From Arbacia lixula (lineage: Eukaryota > Echinodermata > Echinoidea > Arbacioida > Arbaciidae), in the NCBI GenBank assembly GCA_963669155.1, contig OZ022588.1, positions 12,639,131-12,703,130 of the forward strand: DNA of 64,000 bases, read 5' to 3'. The notes beneath the pieces are model-generated. The model did not search any database and was not told the origin of the DNA. It was given only the letters and a program-made list of their open reading frames with translations. Positions 49,601 to 57,090 of the stretch are shown here, piece after piece (the stretch's first letter is position 1; the number at the start of each line of letters is the position of its first letter). A program made the position numbers and the translations under genes.

Positions 49601-52600
49601 CATGGTGCAAAATTCATATATTACAGTGTTTGAAGAAGTACCTTTGAATACGAAATCTTTCATTGGAAATTCTGTATCCTTAGTAGTGTTGATATTTCTG
49701 GTTATTGAACAATTTTCATTAAAATGTCTAGGCTTAAATGTATTTGTTCCACTTCATGTATAGATTGCTTTGATATGTAATAAATACATTTATTAGTGGA
49801 ATGCAGAAACATTTTCATGACCTGGGCATATTCATCTTGGCAGGAGGTGGGAGGGCAGAGGCATGGGGGTATAGATAAATCTAAATTTACTGGTGAGACA
49901 TTTCCAAGCTATATCATCTGGAATTCAAGCCACATAAAAAAGGGTAAAGTGGAAAGGATTTCTCTTGTTTCATTGTAGCTTACTGTGGCACTGATCATTG
50001 TGGTGCTCGCTATAGCCAAGATGTCCTGGAGCAGACGGCGTGTGCAAGCCAAGATGGATACGGTAAATCATGATTTCAACATAGTCCTTTTTCTCTCGGG
50101 AGTCTCATTTGTAAGATTTCACAAAAGTGGAAAGTGAATACTAAAACTTATTTCTGCTTCTTGACATATTCTGGAATATATATACCAAGGCTTGTGAAAT
50201 CTTTAGATTATAATGTTCGATGTAGCAATGACACAAGAAAGAGAGTTAGATGAAGTACATAATAAGCACGCAACATACATGTAAGTAATCATAATTTGTG
50301 CTCTGTTTAACATGAAGTAGAGATTTTCATGGATTTATTTAACTGAACCATACACAATCTACTCTTGATTCCAGTATTGAACTGATAACATGAAAAATGT
50401 GCAAAGAATATAACGCGTATGATATTATTTTTTTTCATTATTTTACAGCTCACGAGATTCTAATTAATGGTGAACGAAGTGAAGGAGGCTTCAAAATCTT
50501 TGATATCACCGTGGAAGTACCACTGAAGAAGGGTAATTACCTCGCTGTTCTTCCGCCACACAAAGGAACTAGAGTTTTTATGTTCTTAGGTTGTCCATCT
50601 GTGTGATTAGGAATATCTGTAGAAGCTTTGGACAGACATTCTCTAAACTTAAACCTTGTGTGTAATTCAAAGAACCGTTGTGACCTGTGGAGAAGAAAAA
50701 AAATATCCTTCCAAGGTCAAAGGTCAGAAAGCAAAATAGTTGCTAAGAGGGCATTTTTTTCACAAATGAAACAAAGCCTGAGACACAGAGGAACCAACAT
50801 GATGAAATTTGATTTAAAAACTGTCAGAAGTCAAAGATCAATGTGTCCAATCAGACTTATATTAAAAATTAAGCTTTTTCACAACTAAAACCCAATGAAC
50901 TAATTTCTACCTCACTTTGTACAAAGATCATTCCTTAAATGGAAATAACCAATAAAGCGAGACCTGAGGTCAAAGGTCATTAAATTTGTCCAAATTGTGC
51001 TCATTTTCACAATAAAAGGAACCTCATAGGAATGATTTTCAAGCAATATTGGAATTGAAATTCACAATCTTACAGATAGTTTAAATTTCAGGTCAAAGGT
51101 AAGAAAGTTATTATCAAGAAGTTTGGTACCCTGGTACCCGAAAACACCTATATTTATGTAGATGACCTGTGAGAAGTGTAACCAATGTATTATGGATTGA
51201 CATCCAGTGAGTAAAAACTATCATTACAAAGATGGATCACCAAACAAGGGTGAATAGCTACATTCAGGGCCAAAATAATCTCATGAACTTTCCCGAAATT
51301 GACTGTACAATTGGATATTTGTTATTGTGATGACTTGGAAGTATGGTTGGTGAATTTGGACAGACCTAACATAGAGGTGAACTGATTCGATTTGGGATAA
51401 AATCTGTTCAAGGATAAAAAAGTATTGTTAAGTGGAGCTAGAGAACTGATTAATATTTGGAATAAATACATGAATGGTTATTTCCATCCTAGACCAAACT
51501 TTTTGTTATGGTTATCATTCAGACCAAATGTAGCTAGAAATATAAAATATGTTGATAAAATATGAAATGATTTATAAAACTAGCCTTTTTTTAATCTTGA
51601 TATGCTTAGATGAAAGGTCACATCTCCTAGTATGGTAAGAGGGATAAATGGGTAAAGACTACATGATGAGTTTCATGACAGTATAAATCTGGGGCAGTAT
51701 TCCATAAATATCTCAAGTCTAAGCAATTTGTCTTAGCCTTTTTCTAATCTAAGAAATTCGGTATTCCATAAACTTAAAGCAATTTTTCAGACGGTTTGGC
51801 TAAGCCAAATCTTAAAATTCTTTGATGTCATGAGAAAATTGGTGACGTCACGCAACTTTTATCACACTCATACTCACACGAACAGCTCCCCCGCAGTGAA
51901 AAGTCAATGCATTTTACGTGTTCAAGCAAAAATCGCACCAGCATTGAATCTAATGTTAAAGCTACGGATACCTGTCTATGGGCTCAATAGGAAAAATCCG
52001 ATTTGCCATAGGGGCAATGTCATCATAGATGAGATCAGTGATGTTAAACATACCGTGCCGACATTTCACCAGTGCGAACGCAAGTTGAAAAACAGATATT
52101 TGGAACGAAAATGTGCAATTGTTAAATATGTTCACATTTTGCCTAAGTTTTCTTCCGTTAATCTTGCATCTTGTTTACTAATGGGTATGCGTAAAAGAAA
52201 TTGCACATTCAACCTTTGACAACACGCATTGAGCAGAAATACGCGGTCATGCTGGTTATGGTGCAAGCGCGAGGGAGATGGAGCTGCCATACTGCATGCA
52301 GCCAGCTGCAACCCCACAGTTAAGACAACTCACAGCTGTCTTAAAGTTAGGGCAAAATTCTTAGCCATTTGTAGTTTATAGAATGCGTACAATTTTAAGA
52401 AAAGTTACTTAGCCATACATCCTTAATCTGTCTTAGCTGAGCAAAAAATCTTAGCCAAATTCTAAGACAAAATTCTTAGCCAAATTTTTATGGAATACGC
52501 GTTTTGGCTAAGAATTTTGTCTTAGACACAAGATCAGACAAATTGCTTAGATTTTTGTTACTTAAGCATGCTTATCTTGTTTATGGAATAGGGCCTCTGG

Positions 52601-54029
52601 GCCCCAAATTAGTTTACACTTCTTCATCTCTTATTACCTTTTAGGACTGGACAATGTTGCAGGGAGTGAAAGGAGAGAACTGTACTTGAATGAACAGTGT
52701 AGCTGCCCGGTGTTCAGAGCTACCCACAAATACTTATTGGTGGGAGACAAAGGCATCAAATTCATCCGACCGAATGGACAAGAGGGGTAAGGCCAGTTCC
52801 CTCACCCCTCCTTCATGCCCCCCCCCCTCCTCTCCCCCATTTACCTTCTACCTCTCTATGTCCGCCTCCATCAGTATAAAATGTTGACATTAGGGCTACC
52901 CTACTCTGACAAAGGGAAGCAAGTGACAAATCACTCATATCTGGGTTATTGGTATTTTTAGATTGTACCCAGCATTCCCTACATATGGCCAAAATCTGAA
53001 CAAGAAATATTCATCTTGCTGCAAGATATTCAATCTAACATAATGTGGTTTTGCACTGATAAGTGACAGACACATTTTGCTCATTTACAAGAAAAGTCTC
53101 TTTTCTTAGTTGCTTCCTTTTGTCAGATTAGGGCAGACTGTGTATCACACATGTTAATCCATAGGATTAATAATCGATCCAACTTTGTCCAAAAGTGAGA
53201 ATCTCATTAGATATTCACAGGATTATTACAAGTTCAGTAATCCATGAAATATCACAAAACCTGCCTCTAAAAAATTGACATTATGATGTGTTAGTTTCAA
53301 CTTGATTCGAGTTATGATGCATTTGTAATGATTTTTCTTAAGTGTCTAACATTTTTTTTTAACCTAGTATAAGCACATTGTGGTATCATTTACAAGGTGA
53401 TGGCAGAAACCCACATAAATATTTTCCATTTATGATTGCATTGTCCTTTATTCTTTACCTCTTCTTTCTCCCTTCCTTTCTAAGTCCCTTTTTTGTTCAT
53501 ATCCTCTGTCTTTCCATGGACCTATTATTTGATGGACTGTGCTCAGATAGACTTTAATATATCATGGCTGCCACCTCGTAAGAATTTAAGACAGTCAGGT
53601 GTTTTAAACAAAAACCTGTATTTCTAAATAGGCAATTCCTTCCTATGAATAACAAAAGAAAATCTGGTTTGAGAAATATGTCAACCTTCCAGTCTCCACA
53701 TGTAGCTCATAGCTGATGTGGATACACAAAGTGTGATTTACATGATGAGGCTACACATAACTGGATTACGGTATTAAACAACAAAGGAAGAAAACATACA
53801 CACACTCACACACACCAGCCAGACGTAATAAATGACTGGGACTTCAAATCAATTGCCGTTCTCTTGTCCTTCATATTCCTGCAGGTTCAAGTACCTTTAT
53901 GGGGAGGGTTCCAAAGCCGAATATCTACCCCGCAGGAGAAAGGCAAGCAACGCAGTGCACTACGACAAGCTGGAAGCATTCAAGGCAAAGATGTTAAGTG
54001 AAGGCTGTAGCAATGAGGTTCTTGGCTAG
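16160..54029 (+). CDS. C3-like: Complement C3-like thioester protein, 3' 28 exons (partial)
   Basis: Secreted opsonin of the C3/C4/C5 branch of the alpha-2-macroglobulin superfamily. Exons: 16160-16335, 18795-18962, 20476-20550, 21823-21880, 22358-22408, 23140-23291, 24816-24946, 26300-26531, 28392-28595, 29343-29448, 30224-30325, 30962-31150, 32601-32679, 34005-34164, 36148-36234, 37389-37562, 38371-38667, 39908-40066, 41358-41423, 42065-42192, 42871-42961, 45854-45925, 48264-48369, 49234-49323, 49979-50062, 50449-50532, 52645-52786, 53885-54029. All have AG/GT borders and matching phases, giving about 1,201 codons with no stop before TAG. RRKRR, GCGEQ and HHQEM, plus anaphylatoxin-like and C345C domains, point to C3 rather than alpha-2-macroglobulin. 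I see no second tetrabasic site, so two chains (beta, alpha) as in C3 are inferred. The N-terminal ~500 residues are missing. The donor at 37562 and acceptors at 29343 and 38371 are choices between close alternatives. Confidence 0.93.
16378..17701 (+). mobile_element. Helentron/HINE-like element, family A, copy 1
   Basis: Starts with a hairpin (ATGCCTCCGCCAC, loop, GTGGCCGGAGGCAT) followed by a GTCC-type microsatellite. Five to six degenerate units of about 160-175 bp follow, each with AGGTCAAAGGTCA and TGAACTTTGCC. Then come an inverted GGCGGAGGCAT, a perfect hairpin CGACTGC/GCAGTCG and the end AATTGCTCTAG. Asymmetric terminal inverted repeats, a microsatellite near the 5' end and a 3' hairpin are the known plan of non-autonomous Helentrons (HINEs). 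No coding capacity: the SVRPSVRP reading frames are microsatellite artefacts. Confidence 0.7.
18303..18465. mobile_element. Palindromic MITE-like element
   Basis: Termini GGGCCATGTTGCATA and TATGCAGCATGGCCC are inverted repeats. Internal arms (GGTAACTACCATGG and its complement) extend the fold. A related GTTACCATTGATG fragment occurs at about 54110-54265. Confidence 0.65.
18484..18780. repeat. Two tandem units upstream of exon 18795
   Basis: 18484-18600 and 18660-18780 share GCGATTGAT, GTACATTA, GATAGGGGATT, GGGCCCTG and GTCTTTCAAAA in the same order, about 175 bp apart. The second unit ends directly before the acceptor of exon 18795. A fragment of the same family is near 56325-56400. Confidence 0.65.
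18795..21880 (+). CDS. C3-like: C3-like MG6 exons
   Basis: Three exons, 18795-18962 (56 codons, phase 0), 20476-20550 (25 codons) and 21823-21880 (19 codons plus one base). The first contains WVSLLGVDKAVYLLRDKDQL, the conserved VxLVAVDKGVF strand of MG6. The second has YDIGCGPGGGGTSADIFK, matching ADIGCTPGSGKDYAGVF. The third has NSGLTVLTDP, matching DAGL. The exon breaks fall where C3 family members commonly have them. The introns between them carry the 19046-19848 element and the 21002-21129 palindrome. Confidence 0.9.
19046..19848. mobile_element. TIR element with TTAACCCTAATACTCCC ends
   Basis: 803 bp bounded by TTAACCCTAATACTCCCGGG and its inverted complement. Next to each end lie GGGCCATTATGGCCCC-like palindromes with C or G tracts. 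The inside is AT-rich with a TG microsatellite at about 19441-19515. There is no coding capacity, so it is a non-autonomous DNA transposon. Confidence 0.75.
21002..21129. mobile_element. Short palindromic MITE
   Basis: About 128 bp with roughly 40-bp inverted arms, starting TTTACAAAGAAATTTTAGGC and ending with the complement. A fragment of the arm (TTTTAGGCATACACCCAGTAG) recurs at about 37701-37725. Confidence 0.75.
22358..22408 (+). CDS. C3-like: C3-like exon with beta/alpha processing site
   Basis: Short 51-bp exon: a split Asp codon, then IGCSDAGRRKRRNANI and one base of a Gly codon. RRKRR (22381-22395) is a furin-type multibasic site at the position of RRRR in human C3, so it should separate the beta chain from the alpha chain. 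The new alpha N-terminus would be NANIG. Both splice sites are consensus and the phases (1 and 1) fit the neighbouring exons. Confidence 0.9.
22808..22991. mobile_element. Foldback MITE, family GTGTTTCACC, copy 1
   Basis: Almost entirely palindromic. GGGGGGTGTTTCACCAGCTG starts one arm, and both arms carry CGTTCGTAA-type and GGGATCACCAGTCGTTCGTA-type motifs. Other copies are at 29650-29832, 29861-30032 and, interrupted, 33216-33910. It ends about 150 bp before the 23140 exon. Confidence 0.8.
23140..24946 (+). CDS. C3-like: C3-like anaphylatoxin-like segment and alpha' N-terminus
   Basis: Exons 23140-23291 and 24816-24946. From the RRKRR site to the next R|S boundary there are about 70 residues with six cysteines (positions about 10, 18, 36, 47, 60, 61), compared with 77 residues and six cysteines in human C3a. 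The segment ends LASGR at 24858-24860, followed by SGEEAAIDED, aligned with human LGLAR|SNLDED. This is the predicted C3-convertase cut. The second exon continues with REDFRETWFFDLLMIP, matching EFPESWLWNVEDL. The first cysteine pair is not adjacent, unlike human C3a. A longer overlapping reading frame (23023-23397) is not phase-compatible. Confidence 0.85.
23608..24307. mobile_element. TIR element TTTAAAGACAGGGTA with nested insert
   Basis: Begins TTTAAAGACAGGGTAGCCC and ends TACCCTGTCTTTAA. A relative with the same internal start (AGGGTAGCCCATTTGCAAAA) and the end GGGCTACCCTGTCTTTAA lies at 55733-56250. Its right half contains the 3' end of a family A Helentron-like element (about 24000-24262). 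Confidence 0.65.
24000..24262 (+). mobile_element. 3' fragment of family A Helentron-like element
   Basis: Matches the last ~260 bp of the elements at 16378 and 46055, through AGAGGCGGAGGCATATT, a slightly decayed terminal hairpin and AATTGCTCT. The 5' part with its microsatellite is absent. The fragment sits inside the 23608-24307 element. Confidence 0.7.
25281..25964. mobile_element. DNA element with 34-bp perfect TIRs
   Basis: 684 bp starting TGTGACCTGTCACCACAAAA and ending with its exact inverted complement over 34 bp. No reading frame is present. Perfect termini imply a young insertion. It lies in the AT-rich part of the intron between exons 24816 and 26300. Confidence 0.85.
26300..28595 (+). 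CDS. C3-like: C3-like MG7 exons
   Basis: Exons 26300-26531 and 28392-28595. The first has SITEWQLTAVSVSPTLGMCV, then FQNFFIHLHLPYSVVRLEQT, nearly the same as human ITTWEILAVSMSDKKGICV and [20 protein letters not shown]. The second has MFQVEDGLCTDA and RPVEVGLFAITVSAVGPGRM, the closing strands of MG7. The first exon is much richer in GC and CpG than the surrounding intron. Phases are 2 in and 0 out. The intron between them holds two adjacent transposon-like palindromes (27440-28309). Confidence 0.93.
27440..27937. mobile_element. TIR element, AAAGGGAAAGCTCACC type
   Basis: About 500 bp. One end has AAAGGGAAAGCTCACCCTGA and AAGTTGGTTTC; the other has GAAACCAACTT and GGTGAACTATCCCTTT. Inner arms (AGGTGCTCTCCCATA) also pair. 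Fragments recur at about 59890-60005 and 60605-60735. Confidence 0.75.
27935..28309. mobile_element. Palindromic element TTAAAGGGCATATAC, copy 1
   Basis: A 375-bp near-perfect palindrome with arms from TTAAAGGGCATATACTGTAC through AAGGCAAAAAAGCC and ATTTGCCCTC. It abuts the previous element with a few shared bases. A second copy is at 34686-35059. Confidence 0.85.
29343..30325 (+). CDS. C3-like: C3-like CUB N-terminal exons
   Basis: Exons 29343-29448 and 30224-30325. The first reads AQGVTKSKGISVTLDPGRVN, matching the region of human KTVAVRTLDPERL. The second has TEHFTVSLPEDAIPETESCS, aligned with DQVPDTESETRILLQG. An acceptor 6 bp downstream (29349) would also keep the phase. A tandemly duplicated palindromic element (29621-30040) fills the intron between them. 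Confidence 0.85.
29621..30040. repeat. Tandem duplication containing two foldback MITEs
   Basis: Two units of about 211 bp, each beginning GGTCAGGTTAGCAAGATATG and each holding a GTGTTTCACC-family palindrome (29650-29832 and 29861-30032). Because flanking sequence is duplicated with the element, this is a tandem duplication rather than two insertions. Confidence 0.8.
30962..31150 (+). CDS. C3-like: C3-like thioester exon
   Basis: This exon encodes GGIDHLIRQPTGCGEQTM followed by LKLAPTLFVYKYL. GCGEQ at 31030-31044 is the thioester site. In this family Cys and Gln form the intramolecular bond that attaches C3b to target surfaces. The match to human HLIVTPSGCGEQNMIGMTP is direct. Phases are 1 in and 1 out with consensus splice sites. 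Confidence 0.97.
31265..31484. mobile_element. Palindromic MITE with ~60-bp arms
   Basis: One arm runs GCAATTCCACATGTTTGGTT to AACCAAAGCTTCTTTATTT; the other is its complement ending GGAATTGCCC. The centre is about 90 bp of unrelated sequence. Confidence 0.78.
31950..32462 (+). mobile_element. 3' remnant of a non-LTR retrotransposon (LINE)
   Basis: 31965-32165 reads SVEFTGIKIWNNLPTGTYLN and then NLKTLVVQFKI, resembling the last residues of CR1/Jockey-type reverse transcriptase ORFs (typically ...GPKIWNSLP...LSSFKK...). An AT-rich 3' UTR and a TTGAAT-type tail (about 32440-32462) follow. It is strongly 5' truncated. The clade is a guess. Confidence 0.6.
32601..40066 (+). CDS. C3-like: C3-like thioester-domain exons
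   Basis: Exons 32601-32679, 34005-34164, 36148-36234, 37389-37562, 38371-38667 and 39908-40066. Landmarks are WLTAFVIKVFSQASQF, then HHQEMI whose second His (34150-34152) is the catalytic His of C3 that favours ester formation with hydroxyls, then GGVKGDYSMTAFVLISLLES, then YGKAGKMAVWLSKQQTYHGG and FVSTQDTVVALQALAKYAE. The 38371-38667 exon begins EYRKKKPMDSYQP and is about 30 residues longer than the human counterpart before the conserved ITAYALL helix. The donor at 37562 (ACT|GTATGA) was chosen because it keeps the reading frame; a donor five bases earlier would not. Confidence 0.9.
33216..33910. mobile_element. Foldback MITE interrupted by a nested insert
   Basis: The left arm (GGGGGGTGTTTCATCAAGCT) is at 33216. 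The right arm resumes near 33470-33518 (GGGTCACCAGTCGTGCATAA) and its terminal part (GTGAAACACACCCC) is at 33897-33910. The ~370 bp between (about 33519-33892) is CpG-rich with GCTAGCAGACTAGCTAGCA repeats and belongs to something else. Confidence 0.6.
34686..35059. mobile_element. Palindromic element TTAAAGGGCATATAC, copy 2
   Basis: Same 374-bp palindrome as 27935-28309, with differences concentrated in the inner arm (AAAAGATGATCGTGAGC). 34165-34685 shows no other recognisable feature. Confidence 0.85.
35551..36127. mobile_element. TIR element with TTAGCCCCGTACTAT subrepeats
   Basis: Ends CTTTTACACTGGCAAAAATT and AATTTTTGCCAGTGTGAAAAG are inverted repeats. Both ends hold several copies of TTAGCCCCGTACTAT or its complement. 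It ends only 20 bp before the acceptor of exon 36148. Confidence 0.8.
36300..36360. repeat. Short AATAATAATAGAGCAC...GCGC dispersed motif
   Basis: The pattern AATAATAATAGAGCACATTT with ATAACGCGCC resembles stretches at about 31655-31720 and 56118-56185. A SINE- or MITE-like dispersed repeat is likely but its borders are not visible. Confidence 0.3.
36649..37070. mobile_element. TIR element GCAAAAGGGGTTAGATCC
   Basis: About 420 bp between GCTTGTTTGCAAAAGGGGTT and AACCCCTTTTGCAAATGAGC, with two further internal GATCTAACCCCTTTTG copies. The inside is AT-rich and non-coding. Confidence 0.75.
39557..39668. mobile_element. Small palindromic MITE (both arms)
   Basis: About 110 bp with GGGCCATATTCATGAAAC ends and GCCTAGTTA inner arms. 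The left-arm copy is at 12534-12641, so it predates the split of the two arms. Confidence 0.7.
40067..40946. repeat. 25-bp minisatellite starting at a splice donor
   Basis: Unit AGTATATGCCCCTTCC plus TACCCCATT, repeated with variants over about 880 bp. There is a higher-order period of about 217-245 bp, two copies here. The donor GTAAGTATATTCCCCTTCC of exon 39908 is itself the first, partial unit. Confidence 0.88.
41358..42961 (+). CDS. C3-like: C3-like CUB C-terminal and MG8 exons
   Basis: Exons 41358-41423 (VTESIGERLRVRSSGEGVAR), 42065-42192 (VELRYNTEKGDEDVCPFNIS and then SVDHLEISFCAR) and 42871-42961 (HMSIIDVGLYSGFMAVSKDL). The last matches human [21 protein letters not shown]. The 42366-42736 tandem array lies in the intron between the second and third exons. 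The minus-strand copies of these exons (9219-9284, 8420-8547, 7506-7596) have exactly the same lengths. Confidence 0.93.
42366..42736. repeat. 15-bp tandem array, right-arm allele
   Basis: Same array as 7730-8248 in the other orientation, about 25 units. One unit near 42590 is 14 bp long. Confidence 0.92.
43618..44300. mobile_element. TIR element AAGTAAGTCTCCCCC, right arm
   Basis: Ends AAGTAAGTCTCCCCCTAAGC and GGGGGAACTTACTTT are inverted, with inner pairs AAAATAGCATAAC/TTATGTTATTTT and CATGCATGAGTGGGCAAATT with its complement. A diverged relative lies at about 57090-57710. Confidence 0.65.
45068..45668. mobile_element. Composite foldback element, copy 1 (right arm only)
   Basis: First module 45075-45490 is bounded by inverted TTTATATTCCACAT/ATGTGGAATATAAA and contains CGTCCTAATGCG repeats. 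The second, 45491-45658, is a hairpin with arms GCAAATAATCAAC and a matching TGATTATTTGC. The left arm has the empty site at about 4636. A whole second copy at 55095-55640 shows that both modules move as one unit. Confidence 0.75.
45854..48369 (+). CDS. C3-like: C3-like MG8 C-terminal exons
   Basis: Exons 45854-45925 (NESELISSYELSDRSVVFYA) and 48264-48369 (IPSDRSICFQFNAKPEAIVG, then NIQPVAVHVYDYYDP). They match human GVDRYISKYELDKAFSDRN and [20 protein letters not shown], then KVYAYYN. The intron between them has the 46055-47360 Helentron-like insertion, which the left arm lacks, and a decoy copy of the second exon's acceptor near 48083-48128. Confidence 0.92.
46055..47360 (+). mobile_element. 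Helentron/HINE-like element, family A, copy 2 (right arm only)
   Basis: 1,306 bp with the same parts as 16378-17701, including 5' hairpin, GTCC microsatellite, DR1-bearing repeats, inverted GGCGGAGGCAT, hairpin CGACTGC/GCAGTCG and terminal CTAG. The left arm has the empty site at 4240-4250 (AACAATA followed by a T run and GTTC), so the insertion is in a T tract without visible target duplication. Confidence 0.8.
47740..48128. repeat. Diverged tandem units with decoy acceptor
   Basis: Two units of about 180 bp share AAATGAGC.TTGGGTAATACC and AGGTCACCTAGGGGTCAAAAGG. The last part (48083-48128) duplicates the acceptor and first five codons of exon 48264. The left-arm partner is about 3480-3840. 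Confidence 0.7.
49234..54029 (+). CDS. C3-like: C3-like C345C (netrin-like) exons and stop
   Basis: Exons 49234-49323, 49979-50062, 50449-50532, 52645-52786 and 53885-54029. The anchor segment DETCTLFYKPNAESALMSTL plus CSESACVCSR matches human [20 protein letters not shown] plus RDELCRC. Then come VLEQTACASQDGY, HEILINGERSEGGFKIFDIT, NEQCSCPVFRATHKYLLVGD and FKYLYGEGSKAEYLP. The protein ends AKMLSEGCSNEVLG and TAG. C345C is the domain that binds convertase partners in vertebrate C3. I see no poly(A) signal close to the stop: the next AATAAA motifs are near 55288 (inside a repeat) and 56934. Confidence 0.9.
51691..52600. mobile_element. TIR element GGGGCAGTATTCCATAAA
   Basis: Ends GGGGCAGTATTCCATAAA and TTTATGGAATAGGGCC are inverted. 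Both halves carry AATTCTTAGCC/GGCTAAGAATT and GCTTAG repeats. It ends about 45 bp before exon 52645. A 129-codon frame inside (51830-52219) resembles nothing and is not called. Confidence 0.7.
52893..53142. mobile_element. MITE CTACTCTGACAAAGGAAGC, copy 1
   Basis: About 250 bp from CTACTCTGACAAAGGGAAGC to TTGCTTCCTTTTGTCAGA. A second copy is at 60202-60434, in opposite orientation judged by the order of the AATATTCATC/GATGAATATT inner motif. Confidence 0.7.
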
Positions 54030-55094
54030 TTTGGAGTTGTCCTAGCTTGCCTTGTGGTCAATATGCTGGAATGTGATTAGTCCACATATTCACTGATCTA
54101 TATAAAGGCCCTGTTGCATCAAACTTGCCATTGATGGTAACTTTGCAATCAATGGCAACTTTTATGAAAACCTTTAAAAGGCTGTCGAGCAGTGTTAACG
54201 TAGTACTTATAGTTACCATTGATGACAGAGTTAGCATTAATGGTCCGTTTTATGTATTGGGACCCTAGTGTACTGTACATGTATTAGTTTATAACCTGGA
54301 TTATGTACAGTCTACTAGAAGCTCATATTCTAGTTTTACCAGTCCTATTTGCTTAACCGTCTATCATACGTTGTCCAGTGGTTACCCCTTGGTCAGCATT
54401 TAATGTGCACAGTGTACTTCTTACACTTTCATGGTGAACTATGCTGGTATATAGGCTACTTGATATCCTGTTCGGTTGTTCTTACATTGAATCATAAAAA
54501 TTCCATTGTCATAGGTCATTTACAACTGTAACCAGTTCATTATTTAGCCCGTGTACAGTAGGCCTATATGCTTTTGCCCATACAGATACAAAGCAGCATG
54601 ACTCCTGCATAAGCTGCTGTTCGGACAATAGATGACATGCAAATTCAGTATAGGGAACAATTAAACCACACCCTTTGGTTACTGCATTTCCATGGCAAGG
54701 TTTGACCTCCAAACTGGAGAGTTTATGAAGCCAGAAAATTTAACCGTGGGCAACGGGTTATAGATGCTCCTAGCTGCTATGATAAATAATAAGGATCATA
54801 CACTGCAGGGCTTTACAAGCATTTGCATGTATCCAGATTGTGGCAATGGGCCTACAGTACTTTAGTGACTGCACATCACAAATTATACACCTGTCTGTGG
54901 TAGATGTACAGATCACACTGATTGGGGTTTAAAGATACGGATTAGGGTTGTCTAAACTGAATGGGAAAATATCAGTAGGACTACACAGTTTTAAACAGAA
55001 AGGTGGTACTGAAATAATGCAATAGATTGCTGTTTTTTGGCACTCTGCCAAGTTATATCTAGCTTGCTGATGTATAAAGCATGTATGTACAGTA
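54030..55094. other. C3-like 3' flank without recognised gene
   Basis: Probably holds the 3' UTR. A decayed palindrome of GTTACCATTGATG type is at 54110-54265. 54540-54715 resembles 28960-29130, an old dispersed repeat. No convincing reading frame and no AATAAA close to the stop. Confidence 0.5.
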
Positions 55095-55640
55095 TCATGA
55101 TTTATATTCCACATATTAAGAATGTTGCTATGTGATTGGTCAAGAGTTGGTCACGTGATGAAGCATAGTTTTGCCCATCTGATCACCTGAGAAGAAAAGT
55201 CCATTACACTCTAGGTGATACATGTAGTACTTTTTGGTTTCGCTGATCTCTTTACTCCTCACAGTCCTAACGTGTGATCAATATTTTGAGTATGCATGAA
55301 ATAAAAGTGCATTACACTCGGACTATCACTAGTAGCTCCTATTAACGCGTCCTATACGCGTGTTCCCCATGGCAGCGGCTTAGGAGTAGGTAGAGAAGTA
55401 AACATTAATTTTGTATGTCAAATTGTCATTCTTGGTATAAAGAATTTAGATGTGGAATATAAAGCAAATAATCAACCTTTGGTTTCAGGCAATGAGACAA
55501 ACTATCACTTCCTCAGCGATCTGAATGTATACAGTATCTTTCCTCAGCTGCGCTTTGGAAAGAAAGCTACATCCAGATCGCCTCGGAAGTGATAGTTCGT
55601 CCCATCACCTTTACCAACGTTGATTATTAGCTTAATATCA
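55095..55640. mobile_element. Composite foldback element, copy 2
   Basis: Same two modules as 45068-45668: TTTATATTCCACAT at 55101, its inverse at 55450-55463, then a hairpin to about 55631. It has fewer CGTCCTAA repeats than copy 1. Confidence 0.75.
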
Positions 55641-55732
55641 ATGTAAACAAAGTAAGTGCCAGTGGTAGAAGTCATTGTATATGTATGTAGGTGGCAGGAA
55701 TAATGTACATATATCTTCAGTTAACTTCACTC

Positions 55733-56250
55733 ATCAGGGTAGCCCATTTGCAAAAGTCATGAAACAATAACAATAAGGTGTATGAAATCTCAGAGCTTCA
55801 AAAACCTTTCAAAAACTGTTTTGAGAAACTCTCCTGGGTTATACTTTTGAAACGTAGGGGCCATAGGCTACATTCATATACTGTATGGCAGTGGACAATG
55901 GTGTGGTGCTATTGCTGCATGCACTGCACGTATCACCATGGAGAGTGTGGAGCCGAGAACAGCGATATGTGCTGATTGAGGTCTCGGTCTGTAGGCTACT
56001 AGAATCGCGAAATCTAGCAATAATTCCACTCAAAGTCAGCTTCCAGTGCTATAATTAAAAGGAAGTTCTTATGTGTTTTCTTTCATTTTTATTTGTTTGT
56101 CTTTTTTCTTTCTTTCTTTTAATAATAATAATACGTAAAGATTATATAGTGCATTATCCATGACGGTTCTCTACGCGCTTCACATTAATATCTACAGAAT
56201 ATAGATACAGTATGTTTTTGACCTGCAAAAGGGCTACCCTGTCTTTAAAG
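55733..56250. mobile_element. Relative of the TTTAAAGACAGGGTA element
   Basis: Begins CAGGGTAGCCCATTTGCAAA and ends GGGCTACCCTGTCTTTAA, with a CTTT-rich and AATAATAATAATACG segment inserted near its right end (56090-56215). Confidence 0.6.
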
Positions 56251-57090
56251 ATAAGAATGATGGAAGTTACGCGTCACTGAGAGCGTTCGTAAGGAGGTAC
56301 TTTCCAGAGCCCCGTGTTATAAATAGTTGCGATTGATCTGAATGGAGATCAATCCCCTATCCTCCAATGCACAGAGTTACGATTGACACCAATCGCAAGT
56401 CAAGTTGGTACGAATATAAAATCTTTAAAAGACGGAACAGGACGATGGAAAGAATAGAAGTATTATTAATGTGTATGTTGGTGATGATAATTCATCATGA
56501 GACAGGCTGAAGCAAGATGTATCCCCTCACCTTCCAAAAAATTGTTTTTGTAGAGTAGAAAGGTGTGTCGGATACAGGCAATACATCATGGATTCACAGA
56601 ATTTGGTAATATCTGCAAAAAAGGCACACTATGTTGAAGCATTTTGGTCCAGAGTGTTCTGGGATGTTGTGTGTCATTTATAGTGCTATCCAGAACAAAT
56701 ATCTTATGCAGCATGTTGATGAAATAATGATACATAGAATTTAGTGAGTGAATGTAGTGATTAAGTATAGTTTAGCCTTTATTTCATTCATTTAGGATAA
56801 CAAATATACTTGGTAAAATTGCAAGCATAAGAGGCTGTATAATTGTTAATGAGCTGTGAAAGAAAATGTGTTACTATGGCAATATTGCGTTGGATAGAAA
56901 TATGCTGGAAGTTTCTGTCATTATATGATTTCAATAAAATCGCAACTTACAGGAAATAGTCATCACTGGTTTTCTTTACTCAAAATTGAGAGATGAAAGT
57001 TTTCCTCATATTTTGTTATTCCCTTTCAAATGTTTTATATGTGTACCTACAATATGATGACATGAATTCATGTACATTGTACTTGATATC
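56251..57090. other. No gene seen
   Basis: AT-rich sequence. 56325-56400 is a fragment of the 18484-18780 repeat family, and AATAAA occurs near 56934. No reading frame with recognisable content. Confidence 0.5.

Noticed and set aside
49979-50066. Membrane segment LTVALIIVVLAIAK followed by basic residues
   Set aside because: This is the wrong frame of a C345C exon. The phase from exon 49234-49323 requires the frame reading YCGTDHCGARYSQDV.
51830-52219. 129-codon ORF (MRKLVTSRNFYH...)
   Set aside because: It lies inside a TIR element, has no recognisable domain and no conserved pattern.
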